64,000 nucleotides of DNA from Paraburkholderia fynbosensis (GTDB lineage Bacteria; Pseudomonadota; Gammaproteobacteria; Burkholderiales; Burkholderiaceae). Positions 1-8,623 of the stretch are shown here, one piece after another (positions within the stretch are counted from its first letter, which is position 1; the number at the start of each line of letters is the position of its first letter). The notes under the pieces are model-generated. The model saw nothing but the letters and a program-made list of their open reading frames with translations. It had not been told where the DNA came from and made no database searches. The stretch is taken from NCBI RefSeq assembly GCF_902859935.1, contig NZ_CADIKI010000024.1, positions 1-64,000 on the forward strand. The letters run 5' to 3'. The translations under genes and the position numbers were made by a program.

Positions 1-238
1 TCATGCCTTCCATTCGCCATTCGAGGTCTTCGCCGCGACCCTTGCCTCAGCAAGTCAACCTCAAGGCTCTAAACATTAAACCCGCTGTTGCGCTTCACTC
101 TTGAAACCGCCCGTCAAAAAATGTCACTCTGTGCCGGTGCTCGAGCTTGCGATCGTCTAATCCATTTCATCTTCGTCTTTTTAGCGCTGGGTAGTGTCAA
201 TAGTCCGTCCTGAACAATTCGCTTTGCGGCCACCGGCG

Positions 239-470
239 TTACGGCGATGGGACCGCGGCAGTGCGGCGCTCAAGCAAGGCAGCCAGAATAAAGACGCAAA
301 GAAGCCGTAGCTTCCTCAGGATCATCCTCTAGTTGTCGCCGGCGCCGCACAACACCGCGTGCATTGCATCACCCAGCGCGCCTTTGAGCCAGTTTCTGCC
401 GAGCTTCCCGTCTGTCTTCATGTGATCGATGGCTGGCTCGATTGCGCTGCGTCGCCTGATCATCGGTAAG
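239..470 (-). pseudogene. IS5-type transposase C-terminal remnant
   Basis: Read on the minus strand, this stretch encodes a typical IS5/IS1182-like transposase tail: an RRRSAIEPAIDHMK segment, then GRNWLKGALGDAMHAVL, then RMILRKLRLL and a stop at 239-241. An in-frame TAG sits just before the RMILRK segment, at about 331. The N-terminal two thirds, including the catalytic domain start, is absent. It is a dead fragment that marks older IS activity at this edge of the island. Family assignment rests on motif memory only, so the exact IS group is uncertain. Confidence 0.6.
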
Positions 471-693
471 CGATGCATCGGGGCCGTCTATACGTAACTG
501 ACCAGCCTGGTTACCGAGTTGCAATGAAAGGTCGCCAAGTCCTAACTCTGGTGATTGGTCTCATTCTTTTTGCTCCAGTCCATTGTCCCGGATCGTCGTG
601 TCTTGGAGACCCGAAATGTCAGTCCGCCTCGCCATAACTCGTCCAAAATGCGTGGCCGTGCCTAACTGTCCGTGATTTATTAGCACACTAAAA

Positions 694-714
694 ACCACGT
701 CCTATGGACGTGGT
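694..714. repeat. Left-end hairpin of the IS200-like element
   Basis: ACCACGTCC-TAT-GGACGTGGT forms a perfect 9-bp stem with a 3-nt loop. A near-identical hairpin is found at 3934-3960. Subterminal hairpins at both ends are the recognition structures of the single-strand HUH transposases of the IS200/IS605 family, and the tnpA remnant starts about 110 bp inside this one. It therefore marks the left end of the element. Confidence 0.7.
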
Positions 715-805
715 CATCACCTGACTGGCTGTGCCTGTCAGAGCACCCGCTCATGCGGGTTACTTTCAATACGTTGTTCCCACAACGTTGAGAAAGGAAC
801 GAAAC

Positions 806-1268
806 ATGAGCAGGTTCAAGAGAGCATCGCGTGTGATCTGGCATTGTCAATACCATCTTGTCTGGGTGCCGAAATATCGGTACCGGGTATTGCAAGGACC
901 GATAGGCAGGGAGGTGTTCAAAATGCGTGATGGTGTTTTGTCAGCAGTTGGGCTGCGAGGTCGTGGAATTGAATGTGCAAGTGGATCACGTCCATTTGCT
1001 GGTGAAGGTGCCGCCGAAGCTGTCGATCTCACAGCTGACGGGCGTCCTGAAAGGACATACGGCAATAAGGCTGTTCACTGCGTTTCCTGTCATGCGCAAG
1101 AAGCCATACTGGGGCAATCATTTCTGGGCGAAGGGCTACTGCGTCGATACGGTTGGTTTGAACAGCGAGATGATCCAGAAGTACGTTCGATTTCAAGAAA
1201 AGGAAGAGCAACACCAGGAGCAACTGCAACTGGAACCGCTGGGCGGACCTTCTCGGAAGGGCCGCTAG
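806..1268 (+). pseudogene. tnpA: IS200/IS605-family transposase TnpA, frameshifted
   Basis: Starts at the ATG at 806 after an AGAAAGGAACGAAAC leader. The first frame gives SRVIWHCQYHLVWVPKYRYR, the usual TnpA N-terminus, up to EVFK. The rest continues one frame over (from about 924) with the HUH motif VDHVHLL and the nucleophile-type region SEMIQKYVRFQEK. The break is at a run of four A at 920-923; with three A the frame is continuous, giving about 153 aa, the normal family length. TnpA is a Y1 HUH single-strand transposase. Slippage on AAAA could in principle restore it, but a simple one-base insertion is more likely. Confidence 0.8.
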
Positions 1269-1276
1269 TGCGCCCC

Positions 1277-1281
1277 CCATT
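1277..1281. repeat. Target-site duplication CCATT, left copy
   Basis: CCATT immediately precedes the TGTCA end of the IS21 element and recurs at 3916-3920 directly after the other end. It shows a single transposition into the IS200-like element, with no later deletion at either junction. Confidence 0.85.
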
Positions 1282-1365
1282 TGTCACGGGGCGGCGTAAT
1301 CGAGCCGCGGATGGGCGGCGTAATGGAGCCAGCAGAAACGGGGTAAAGCGCAGATTCGAACGGGC

Positions 1366-2154
1366 TCAAGAATGCGGTTTTTTGCCCGGTTTGGCAACCG
1401 CGTTTTCACTGTTTCCCGGCATCGGTTTGGGTTTGCGGAAGCTCTCACCTTCGATCACGACGCGATAGGCACCGTGGCGTAGTCGGTCCAGCGTCGCGGC
1501 GCCGAGGATGCGGTTGTCGGGGAACGCGTCTCCCCATTCGCTCAGATCTAGATTTGACGTGACGATGGAAGCCGCCCGCTCGTACCTGGCGGCGATCAGA
1601 TCGTGGAAGTCTTCGTCGTGGGGCGGGTGTAGCGGTTTGACAGCGAAGTCGTCGATGATGAGCAGTGGCACGCGCACGAACTGCTGGAACCTGCGCTCGT
1701 ACAAGCCCGTGGCGCGGGCCGCGTGCAGCTTCTTGAGCAGATCCGTCTGCGAGATGAACAGCACATCACGCCCCTGCCTGGCCGCGCAGTGACCCAGTGC
1801 CTGCGCCAGATGGGATTTGCCGACGCTTGTTCCGCCGACCAGTAGAACGCAGACCTTCTCGTCGATGTAGCGGCCGGTGGCCAGATCGTGGATGTAGGTT
1901 CGATTCAGCTTGGGTACCAGATCGAAGTTGAACGTCTCGAGCGTCTTGCCCATCGCGAAGCCAGCGCGGGCAAGCCGTACGCCCAGCTTCTTCGTGTCGC
2001 GCCGCGCGATTTCGTCGTGCAGCAGCATGGCGAGGAACTCGGTGTAGGCAAGCTGCCCGTCAATGGCTTCACGGTTTCGCTGTTCGATCGAGTCGAGGAT
2101 GCCCGAGAGGCGCAGCTGCTTGAGGATGGTGTTCAGTTCGGGACTCGGATTCAT
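1366..2154 (-). CDS. istB: IstB, IS21 transposition ATPase
   Basis: A 262-aa DnaA/AAA-type ATPase that acts with IstA in IS21 transposition, promoting target selection and strand transfer. Visible motifs are Walker A GGTSVGKSH near residue 107 and Walker B LLIIDDF near residue 165, with the usual IstB N-terminal helical region (LKQLRLSGILDSIEQRN). It starts 7 bp after the istA stop, consistent with translational coupling. The reading frame is intact and of normal length. It ends about 80 bp from the element's left end. Confidence 0.9.
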   Translation of the reverse strand: MNPSPELNTILKQLRLSGILDSIEQRNREAIDGQLAYTEFLAMLLHDEIARRDTKKLGVRLARAGFAMGKTLETFNFDLVPKLNRTYIHDLATGRYIDEKVCVLLVGGTSVGKSHLAQALGHCAARQGRDVLFISQTDLLKKLHAARATGLYERRFQQFVRVPLLIIDDFAVKPLHPPHDEDFHDLIAARYERAASIVTSNLDLSEWGDAFPDNRILGAATLDRLRHGAYRVVIEGESFRKPKPMPGNSENAVAKPGKKPHS

Positions 2155-2161
2155 GGTCGGC

Positions 2162-3706
2162 TCAATGGATCAGAAGGGATTGAAGGTCGCGGCCGAAGCG
2201 GCCACCGTTCAGGTAGGTATCAGTGGGCGCCGTAGTCGTGGATGGCGCCGCCGCCTCGCTGTCGAGTCCCTTGTCGAGGATCGTCTTGATGGTGCGATAT
2301 TGGGGGCTGGAGAACGCGAGCGCGCGCTCGCACGCAGCGTTCAGCCGTGCATCGCCGACCTTCTCGCGCAGCCGCACGATGCCTTGGGCGCCGCGCAGGT
2401 TCTCAAGCACCGTGTTGTTGAACATCGCGAGGATGACGGCGTGGCAGGCTGGGCCGATATCCTTCGCGCGCGCGAGGCACCACTGGGGATCGTGCTCGAG
2501 CCACGCTTGCGCTTCGGGCGGCTGATGATCGCGCACGGTATGGCGGTCGCCGGGTTTGCGTAGCCTCGGATGAGTGGCGACGAGCTCGTGCCGGTGGAAC
2601 GCCTGCACGGCCGTGTCGGTGGCCTTGAGCCACAGTTGCTTGCCCACCAGCGTGAAGGGCACGGAGTACAGCGCCTTCCTGTAGACGACGTGCCCATCCG
2701 TGTGCACCTTGACCTCGGACCACACAGCCAGTACCGGCGGCACATCGGGCAGGCGCGTGAGCAGCGGCCGCTCGATCGCGAAACGCGTGAGCGGTTGCTC
2801 GTGTGTGGTGCCGTGATCGCGCACACCGGCGTGCTGCATGATCCACTCGCGCAACTGCCGGTTCGCGTCGGCCAGATTGCGGAACTCACGTAGTGGTACG
2901 AAGGACTTCTTGACGTACTTGACTCCGGATTCAACGATTCCCTTCTTGGCTGGGTCGTGCGGCGGACACGGGTCGATGCGGAAACCCTATGCTTCGGCGA
3001 GCCCCGCGTAGGAGCGCTGAACCTCAGGACTGTGCAGGCAGTGCCGGATGATCGCGCACTTGGCGTTGTCGATCGTCACCCGGGAAGGACAGCCCCCGAA
3101 CCATTCGAAGGCCCGGCGATGACAGGCCAGCCACGTCTCGACGGTCTGGTCCAGGACGACCTCGGCATACTGGTGCCGGGACCAGCACAGGGTCATCACG
3201 AAGATCCACGTCTTGAGCGCTGCCCCGGACTCGTGCGTAAGCACGGGGCCGGCGCCGAAATCAACCTGGGCGGCTTCGGCGGGCGCGAACTCTAGGATCG
3301 TCGTTGCCTTGACGACGCGTTCGGCCGCCAGACGGCGCAGCATGCGCTTCACGGCATCGTAACTGCCGGTATAGCCGTGATTGCGCTGAAGGGCTGCATG
3401 GATTGTGGTGCCCTGGACGCCGGCGGCAAGCCACTCGCGAACCTGCTCGCGGTACGGCTCAACCGTCGAGACGCTACTGCGTGGCACCTGTCTCGGAACG
3501 CTGTTGAGGACGCTGGCGATCTCGGGGTCTTCCGGCATGGGCTGCGCCGGATTGAGCCAGCCTCGCAACTGGGCTTCCTGCCGTAGTGCTGCAAGCTTCG
3601 CTCGGCCCATCAGGCGTCGCCGCGCGATGTCGCGGTCGGAATCACCGCGTCGCATGCGCACAAGGATATGACGATACTCAAACAATTCGAACCTCCTGTT
3701 GGCCAT
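2162..3706 (-). pseudogene. istA: IstA, IS21 transposase with in-frame TAG
   Basis: DDE transposase of the IS21 element. The N-terminal HTH part and the first two catalytic aspartates (AAQVDFGAGP and VTIDNAKCAI) lie in the first segment. A TAG at 2987-2989 replaces the tyrosine expected in AEA-Y-GFRIDPCPPHDP. Reading on in the same frame gives GIVESGVKYVKKSF, with the catalytic glutamate, and an intact C-terminus to 2162. The start at 3706 (MANRRFELFEY) is preferred over 3721 because a GGAG lies 6 nt upstream. Apart from the nonsense codon the gene is full length (about 514 codons), so the lesion is recent. Confidence 0.85.
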
Positions 3707-3790
3707 AGGCGCTCCGCTCAAAAGAACGGAGCGTACCGACTTGGAAAGTTCGAACTGCGCTTGTGCCCGCTACCGCTGGCGCCCCAGGGT

Positions 3791-3915
3791 GGCTTCTTTA
3801 CGCCGCCCATGAGGTGGCTCGATTACGCCGCCCCTGAACTGGCTTCATTGCGCCGCCCCTCAGGTGGCCCCATTACGCCGCCCCCGGATTGGCTCTATAA
3901 CGCCGCCCGCTGACA
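3791..3915. repeat. Five 25-bp direct repeats at the IS21 right end
   Basis: Units begin at 3791, 3816, 3841, 3866 and 3891, an exact 25-bp period. The core is GGCTNNATTACGCCGCCC with small variations. Inverted copies of the core occur at about 1290-1306 and 1314-1330 at the other end. Reiterated subterminal transposase-binding sites are characteristic of IS21-family ends. The regular spacing should not be mistaken for a CRISPR array. Confidence 0.8.
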
Positions 3916-3920
3916 CCATT
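3916..3920. repeat. Target-site duplication CCATT, right copy
   Basis: Second copy of the 5-bp direct repeat flanking the IS21 element; see the left copy at 1277-1281. It is followed at once by the right end of the interrupted IS200-like element. Confidence 0.85.
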
Positions 3921-3933
3921 GGGGGCATAAGGC

Positions 3934-3960
3934 AAAACCACGTTCTAAGAACGTGGTTTT
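3934..3960. repeat. Right-end hairpin of the IS200-like element
   Basis: AAAACCACGTTC-TAA-GAACGTGGTTTT is a perfect 12-bp stem with a 3-nt loop. It matches the left-end hairpin at 694-714 in its ACCACGT...ACGTGGT core. It would also serve as a terminator because of the run of T that follows. Confidence 0.7.
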
Positions 3961-3965
3961 TTACT

Positions 3966-4463
3966 CCCGCACCAGCTGCGATGGTCCGGCGTCGAAACTC
4001 TTCCAGTTCACGTGCGGAAATTATGGGGGGATGCGATCGGTCCCACGTCGCACTGAAAAAACGCAGGTTGGATGTCACGACGGAAATGCGGGTTTTCGAG
4101 CATGTCTCGAAAGAGAACATAGCCCACACATGAAAACGATCACATGGGGTGAGCTTAAATTAGTTAACGACTATGAATTAGCCTATGTCGATAGCGCAGG
4201 ATAATCACCTAGAAGGCTCCGCTGACGCGGCAGTCGCGCGCAGGTTCGGCGGTGTCTGCGAAACGGCGGAGCCCTTATACGACGCCTGTTCCCGACTCGC
4301 GCGAGGTATTTGACGCGGCGTATCCATCGGTTTGATAGATGTATCTCATCAAAATATTGCGCATCTCTATCGGCTTCGCCTTTAGTAAGCTGCGACCATC
4401 AAATATGGAAAAAGATCTGGCAAACAAACATGGGGTATAAGGCAGACCCTAGGAGACAAGTTC
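3966..4463. other. Gene-free stretch upstream of the ABC operon
   Basis: No supported gene. An 8-bp inverted repeat, GGCTCCGC (4215-4222) with GCGGAGCC (4266-4273), encloses about 43 bases and could form a stem-loop. At 4332-4351 TTGATAGATGTATCTCATCA contains the near palindrome AGAT-GT-ATCT, a possible regulator site or promoter region for the transporter genes that begin at 4464. A 24-codon reading frame at 4131-4202 (MKTITWGELKLVNDYELAY) looks like the start of a lost gene, but nothing follows it. Confidence 0.4.
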
Positions 4464-6254
4464 ATGCAGCCGTTGCAGGACAGTGACACCTCGGTCGGTG
4501 ACCGAAGCCTAACCCGCCACCCCGCCGGTCTTCGCATGAATGCGGCTTCGCGAAGGGCAGTATGCATGCGCCTCGCGAGGCGAACTCTGGATCCCCAGTC
4601 ATTGTGTGTTGCGTTCATCGTTGTGCTCTTAGGTTTTATTACCGTCTATCCGATGGTGATGCTGCTTTACGGGAGCTTCCATTCGACGCCGCCAGGAATG
4701 TCTGGAAGTTTCAATTTGGCTGGGTATATCGCCGCGTTGAAACCCTCGAATCTCGTTGTGCTTTCGAACAGCGTCGGCATAGCAATTATGCAAACGCTAC
4801 CGTCGGTGGTGCTTGCGATCCTCCTGGCATGGATCATCGCGCGGACTGACACGCCTGGGCGCGCTACTCTTGAGATCTTGATAACGCTCCCTTTCTTTCT
4901 GCCGCCGATTCTCACAGCGATGGCGTGGGGGATGTTGGGTAATCCGCAGAACGGTCTTATTAATGATGCGTACAAGTTGCTTACCGGTAGCTCAAAACCC
5001 CTCGTAAACGTCTACTCCTATGGTGGAGTCGTGTGGCATCTGATGCAGTATTCAACTGCATTCTTGTTTCTTTTCTTGGTCGACGCGTTCCGCGTGATGG
5101 ATCCGTCGTTAGAAGAGGCAAGTCGCATGTGCGGTGCCGGTTACAGATATACGTTTCGGCGCATTACGCTAGGCGTGATGCTTCCCGTAATCACAAGCGC
5201 CGCGATTCTTGCGTTCATTCGAGGCGTTGAGGCTTTCGAGTCTCCAGTGTTCTTCGGCACGCCAGCCGGAGTCAAAGTTATAACCACCGAGATCTACGAC
5301 TCAATCACGGGCCGCACGCCACCAGACTATCAATACGCGTCGGCAATCGGCTTCGTAATGCTCGTGCTAATGCTTTGTGTGGTTTTGCTGCAGTGGAAGT
5401 TACTCCGAGGCAAAAGCTTTCAAACGGTAACTGGGAAGGGATTTCGTCCGGCACCGATTCAGTTGGGACGATTGAAGTGGCTCACGTTCGCGATATGCGT
5501 GCTCTACTTTCTAATTTCTGTAGTTCTACCGGTCGGCCAATTGCTTATCGGCTCGTTCTTTCAATTTCTGGGCTTCTACAGCGTTGACTCGCTGACACTC
5601 GATCACTATAGAAACGTATTCGACAACGCGGACTTTTGGCGGTCGTTCCGGAACACGATGTTCCTCGGTCTCGGCGGTGCAACGGCGACAATGCTTGTGG
5701 GTTGTCTCATAAGCTATATCACGGTCCGAACTCGTATGAAGGGCCGTCAGGTGATTGACGTGATCGCGTGGATTCCATGGATGCTACCGGGCATTGTCCT
5801 CGGTGCGGGATTTTTATGGGCCTTCGCAATGCTACCTGCTGGGATTCCGATCTATGGAACGATTTGGGCGCTCTTTTTTGCCTACCTCTCGCTAGGAACG
5901 CCCGTAGCCGTCCGGCGTATGAGCGAGGCATACCGGCAGCTCTCTGTTGACCTTGAAGAGTGTTCCCGAGTGCACGGTGCGAGTTGGGCTCAGACCATCT
6001 GGAGAATCATGATCTCGTTGACGTGGCCCGCGTTCACTGTGGGATGGGTGCTCGTCTTCTTTGGGATCATGCGCGAACTGAGTGCATCGATTCTCCTTTA
6101 TTCCGTAGGAAACGAAGTCATGTCGGTGACCCTGTTGAAACTTTGGCTGAGCGGTCAAGCAGAGGAAGTATGCGTCATTGGGTTGCTGATGATTGCACTT
6201 GTCATCGTTTTGCGCCTCCTACTTCCGCGCATCGGCGGACGTTCAAAAGTGTGA
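4464..6254 (+). CDS. ABC transporter permease, two fused permease domains
   Basis: A 596-aa inner-membrane permease with two BPD-type domains in one chain, as in FbpB/ThiP-type importers. Each half carries an EAA cytoplasmic loop that docks to the ATPase: LEEASRMCGAGYRYTFRR near residue 216 and DLEECSRVHGASW near 495. About 12 hydrophobic segments are visible. The start at 4464 follows AGGAGACAAGTTC. It leads an operon with an ATPase (15-bp gap) and a binding protein, making a complete importer. The Fe(III)/spermidine family label is generic; here the neighbouring enzymes suggest an organic acid as substrate, which is inference. Confidence 0.9.
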   Translation: MQPLQDSDTSVGDRSLTRHPAGLRMNAASRRAVCMRLARRTLDPQSLCVAFIVVLLGFITVYPMVMLLYGSFHSTPPGMSGSFNLAGYIAALKPSNLVVLSNSVGIAIMQTLPSVVLAILLAWIIARTDTPGRATLEILITLPFFLPPILTAMAWGMLGNPQNGLINDAYKLLTGSSKPLVNVYSYGGVVWHLMQYSTAFLFLFLVDAFRVMDPSLEEASRMCGAGYRYTFRRITLGVMLPVITSAAILAFIRGVEAFESPVFFGTPAGVKVITTEIYDSITGRTPPDYQYASAIGFVMLVLMLCVVLLQWKLLRGKSFQTVTGKGFRPAPIQLGRLKWLTFAICVLYFLISVVLPVGQLLIGSFFQFLGFYSVDSLTLDHYRNVFDNADFWRSFRNTMFLGLGGATATMLVGCLISYITVRTRMKGRQVIDVIAWIPWMLPGIVLGAGFLWAFAMLPAGIPIYGTIWALFFAYLSLGTPVAVRRMSEAYRQLSVDLEECSRVHGASWAQTIWRIMISLTWPAFTVGWVLVFFGIMRELSASILLYSVGNEVMSVTLLKLWLSGQAEEVCVIGLLMIALVIVLRLLLPRIGGRSKV

Positions 6255-6268
6255 AGGACCGGAGTGCT

Positions 6269-7369
6269 ATGTCGAACATTACCCTTGAAAACGTAAGCCG
6301 CGCCTTCGGCAGCAACGTTGTCGTCGATGGCGTCAACCTAAACATTTCACCCGGCGAATTTGTGACGCTCCTTGGCCCATCGGGCTGCGGGAAAACGACC
6401 ACCTTGCGCATGGTTGCTGGATTGGAGCGCAACAGCGGAGGAACCATTAAGATCGGGGACGCCGTCGTGAGCGATGCATCCCAAAAGATCTTCGTTCCGC
6501 CTGAGCGACGATCTCTCGGGATGGTCTTCCAGTCGTACGCCATTTGGCCTCATATGACCGTCTTCGAAAACGTTGCGTATCCGCTCAAAGTCCGGCGGAT
6601 GCCCGAGCGTGATATTCGGACCAAGGTTGATAAGGCTCTGCGCCTTGTCGAGATGGAGAGATTCGCCGAAAGACCCGCGCCGGCGCTTTCCGGTGGGCAG
6701 CAGCAACGCATCGCGATCGCTAGAGCGCTGGTCTTTGAGCCAAAAGTGCTATTGCTGGATGAGCCGATGAGTAATCTTGACAGCCGGCTCCGGACCCAGA
6801 TGGGAGATGACTTTCGTGAACTGCAGCAACGTCTAAAAATCACAACCCTGTATGTCACGCATGATCAGGCAGAAGCGATGTCGCTATCTGATCGTGTCGC
6901 TGTCATGAGCGGGGGGGAAATTCTGCAGATCAGTGCGCCGTCGGAGATATATCACCGTCCCGCCAATCGGCAGGTAGCGGAATTCTTTGGTTCTCCCAAT
7001 CTGCTCAAAGCGATGGTCGTAGGAAGCTCGAAGAGACCCGATGGCCTTTTCAACGTGCGGGTCCGCGGATCGGGATGGCAGGGAAGTTGCACCGGAGAGA
7101 GAGACGTTGCTCCGTTTTCGGAAATCACGGTGATGATTCGCTCAGAAAACTTTCGGTGTGAGGCTGGGTTAGCGGTGGAAACTGGCGATGTAATTCATCT
7201 CTCGGGAACGGTAAAAGAGTCGGTTTTCCGCGGCCCGACCAGGTCGCTGGCGATTGCCAATGGTGAACAATGCATACGGGTGGAGGCGCCTTCCATGACA
7301 AACCCCGCCGTGGGTTCAGAGATCACGTTGTTTGCGAAGTCCGAAGGGGCTTGGGTACTGGACAGCTGA
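6269..7369 (+). CDS. ABC transporter ATP-binding protein
   Basis: A 366-aa ATPase of the FbpC/PotA type that energises import through the adjacent permease. It has Walker A GPSGCGKTT (residues 36-44), signature LSGGQQQR near 137, Walker B VLLLDEPMSNLD and the switch histidine in LYVTHD. The C-terminal 100 residues form a TOBE-like domain, as is usual in this subfamily. The start at 6269 (MSNITLENVSRAFG) is preferred because it follows GGAGTGCT and gives family length; a longer open frame reaching back to 5960 only overlaps the permease gene. Confidence 0.92.
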   Translation: MSNITLENVSRAFGSNVVVDGVNLNISPGEFVTLLGPSGCGKTTTLRMVAGLERNSGGTIKIGDAVVSDASQKIFVPPERRSLGMVFQSYAIWPHMTVFENVAYPLKVRRMPERDIRTKVDKALRLVEMERFAERPAPALSGGQQQRIAIARALVFEPKVLLLDEPMSNLDSRLRTQMGDDFRELQQRLKITTLYVTHDQAEAMSLSDRVAVMSGGEILQISAPSEIYHRPANRQVAEFFGSPNLLKAMVVGSSKRPDGLFNVRVRGSGWQGSCTGERDVAPFSEITVMIRSENFRCEAGLAVETGDVIHLSGTVKESVFRGPTRSLAIANGEQCIRVEAPSMTNPAVGSEITLFAKSEGAWVLDS

Positions 7370-7462
7370 AAAAGCTAAACGATCTGGAATGGTCGGTTTC
7401 AGAGTAGTGATTTTTACGTTCGAAGCATGAGTTTGTCCATATTAAACAGTGGGGGAGACGAG

Positions 7463-8479
7463 ATGTTGAACGGAAGAAAATTAGCGCTGGCCACGATGCT
7501 TTGTTTGACTGGTGTTGCGAACGCGCAGGAAAACAATTGGGACAACGTAGTGGCCGCAGCAAAAAAGGAGAAGACTGTCGTTTTCTATACTGGTTTGCTT
7601 TCCAGCAAATGCATGGATCGTAATATACAGCGATTCAAAGACCAGTATGGAGTTGAGGTTCAGAGTTTTCGTGCCCGTGGGGGAGAACTCCTCGAGAGAA
7701 TTAGGGTCGAGCAGGCGTCGAATCGGTTCATCGGGGATGTGGAATGGAATGGGCCGCCTGTAATCTTCCTTCAAGGTCAGGCCGGCGCCCTCGAACCGAT
7801 TGGGCAATTGCCCAACACGGCTAACTTGCTTCCCGGCTTCGCAGTCGAGAAATTTGCTGTCCCGGCGGAGCGCAGTTCTATCGGCATGGTCGTCAATGAT
7901 CGCTTGGTCAAGCCTGGCGACATAAAGAGCTGGAAAGATATTATCGATCCAAAGTGGCGTGGGAAGATCGCGACCGACCAGATGGACGTTATGGGTATCG
8001 GGAACATTTGGTTTGATGTAACCGAGCGAGCGTTCGGGAAGAGCTATCAGGAGGCCCTCGCGAAGAACAAGCCATTGATTTCGCGGGACTGGGGCGCCAT
8101 GCAGAGACGGGTCGCTAGCGGGGAATATCTGGCTTATGTAGGCATCGAAGCCTTCAACGGACTTACCGCGAGGGGCCTCCCTGTGAAGTGGATGGTTCCG
8201 GCGGAAGGGGCTCCAGCGTACACGGCGAAACTTGCTGTTTTGAAAAACGCGCCACACCCCAATGCTGCACGTCTGTTTATTAATTTCTTACTGAGCAGCG
8301 AGTCTCAATTGCAGTGCGCGGGGGAAGCAATGGGACCGGTGGTGAAAGGGGTCCTAGATAAGGTTGATCCGACGATGAAGCCTTATGTAGACGTCAAACA
8401 ACTGGGTGAGCAGAGCCCTGATCCGGCTGAGGCTCAGAAGGCGGTCGACCTGGCTCGTCAGATCTATATGACGCGCTAG
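7463..8479 (+). CDS. Extracellular solute-binding protein of ABC importer
   Basis: A 338-aa periplasmic protein with signal peptide MLNGRKLALATMLCLTGVANA, cleaved before QENNWD. The body has the two-lobe pattern of the Fe(III)-binding (FbpA/AfuA-like) family, starting WDNVVAAAKKEKTVVFYTG. In proteobacteria many members of this family bind carboxylates rather than iron. The start at 7463 follows GGGGGAGACGAG, better than the upstream ATG at 7427. It completes the three-part importer begun at 4464 and precedes a porin gene, a pairing typical of catabolic uptake loci. Confidence 0.88.
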   Translation: MLNGRKLALATMLCLTGVANAQENNWDNVVAAAKKEKTVVFYTGLLSSKCMDRNIQRFKDQYGVEVQSFRARGGELLERIRVEQASNRFIGDVEWNGPPVIFLQGQAGALEPIGQLPNTANLLPGFAVEKFAVPAERSSIGMVVNDRLVKPGDIKSWKDIIDPKWRGKIATDQMDVMGIGNIWFDVTERAFGKSYQEALAKNKPLISRDWGAMQRRVASGEYLAYVGIEAFNGLTARGLPVKWMVPAEGAPAYTAKLAVLKNAPHPNAARLFINFLLSSESQLQCAGEAMGPVVKGVLDKVDPTMKPYVDVKQLGEQSPDPAEAQKAVDLARQIYMTR

Positions 8480-8623
8480 GAAGGTCCCGAAAAAGCTGTG
8501 GCCTTTTGGGCCTCAACTTTGATGGGTGACCAGATGTTCCGTCCAAGCCGGATCCAGAATAAACCGGTCCAAAAGAGAAGTTAATTAACAACAATCTGAA
8601 AGTATTTTATGTCGGAGTACTTA

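Larger units (their letters stand above)
1282..3915 (-). mobile_element. IS21-family element with CCATT target duplication
   Basis: The ends are TGTCACGGGGCGGCGTAAT at 1282 and its inverted counterpart finishing in GCTGACA at 3915, so both termini read TGTCA...GGGCGGCG. The 5-bp sequence CCATT lies directly outside each end (1277-1281 and 3916-3920), as expected of an IS21 target duplication. It carries istA then istB in one minus-strand operon. Multiple 24-25-bp subterminal repeats lie at both ends. At 2634 bp its size is normal for the family. The istA stop codon means it is probably not autonomous. Confidence 0.9.
680..3965 (+). mobile_element. IS200-like element interrupted by an IS21 element
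   Basis: The left hairpin (694-714), the broken tnpA (806-1268) and the right hairpin (3934-3960) define one IS200/IS605-type element. Removing the IS21 element with one copy of its target duplication (1282-3920) reconnects tnpA to its right end about 60 bp downstream of the stop codon, which is the normal compact layout. The outer limits are approximate because IS200 elements lack terminal inverted repeats and make no target duplication. Confidence 0.7.

Noticed and set aside
3791..3915. Regular 25-bp repeats as a possible CRISPR array
   Set aside because: Units are contiguous without spacers, sit at an IS21 end and recur inverted at the other end.
5960..6268. Long N-terminal extension of the ATPase gene
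   Set aside because: Overlaps the permease gene in another frame and is not part of any ABC ATPase; the ATG at 6269 with GGAG is correct.
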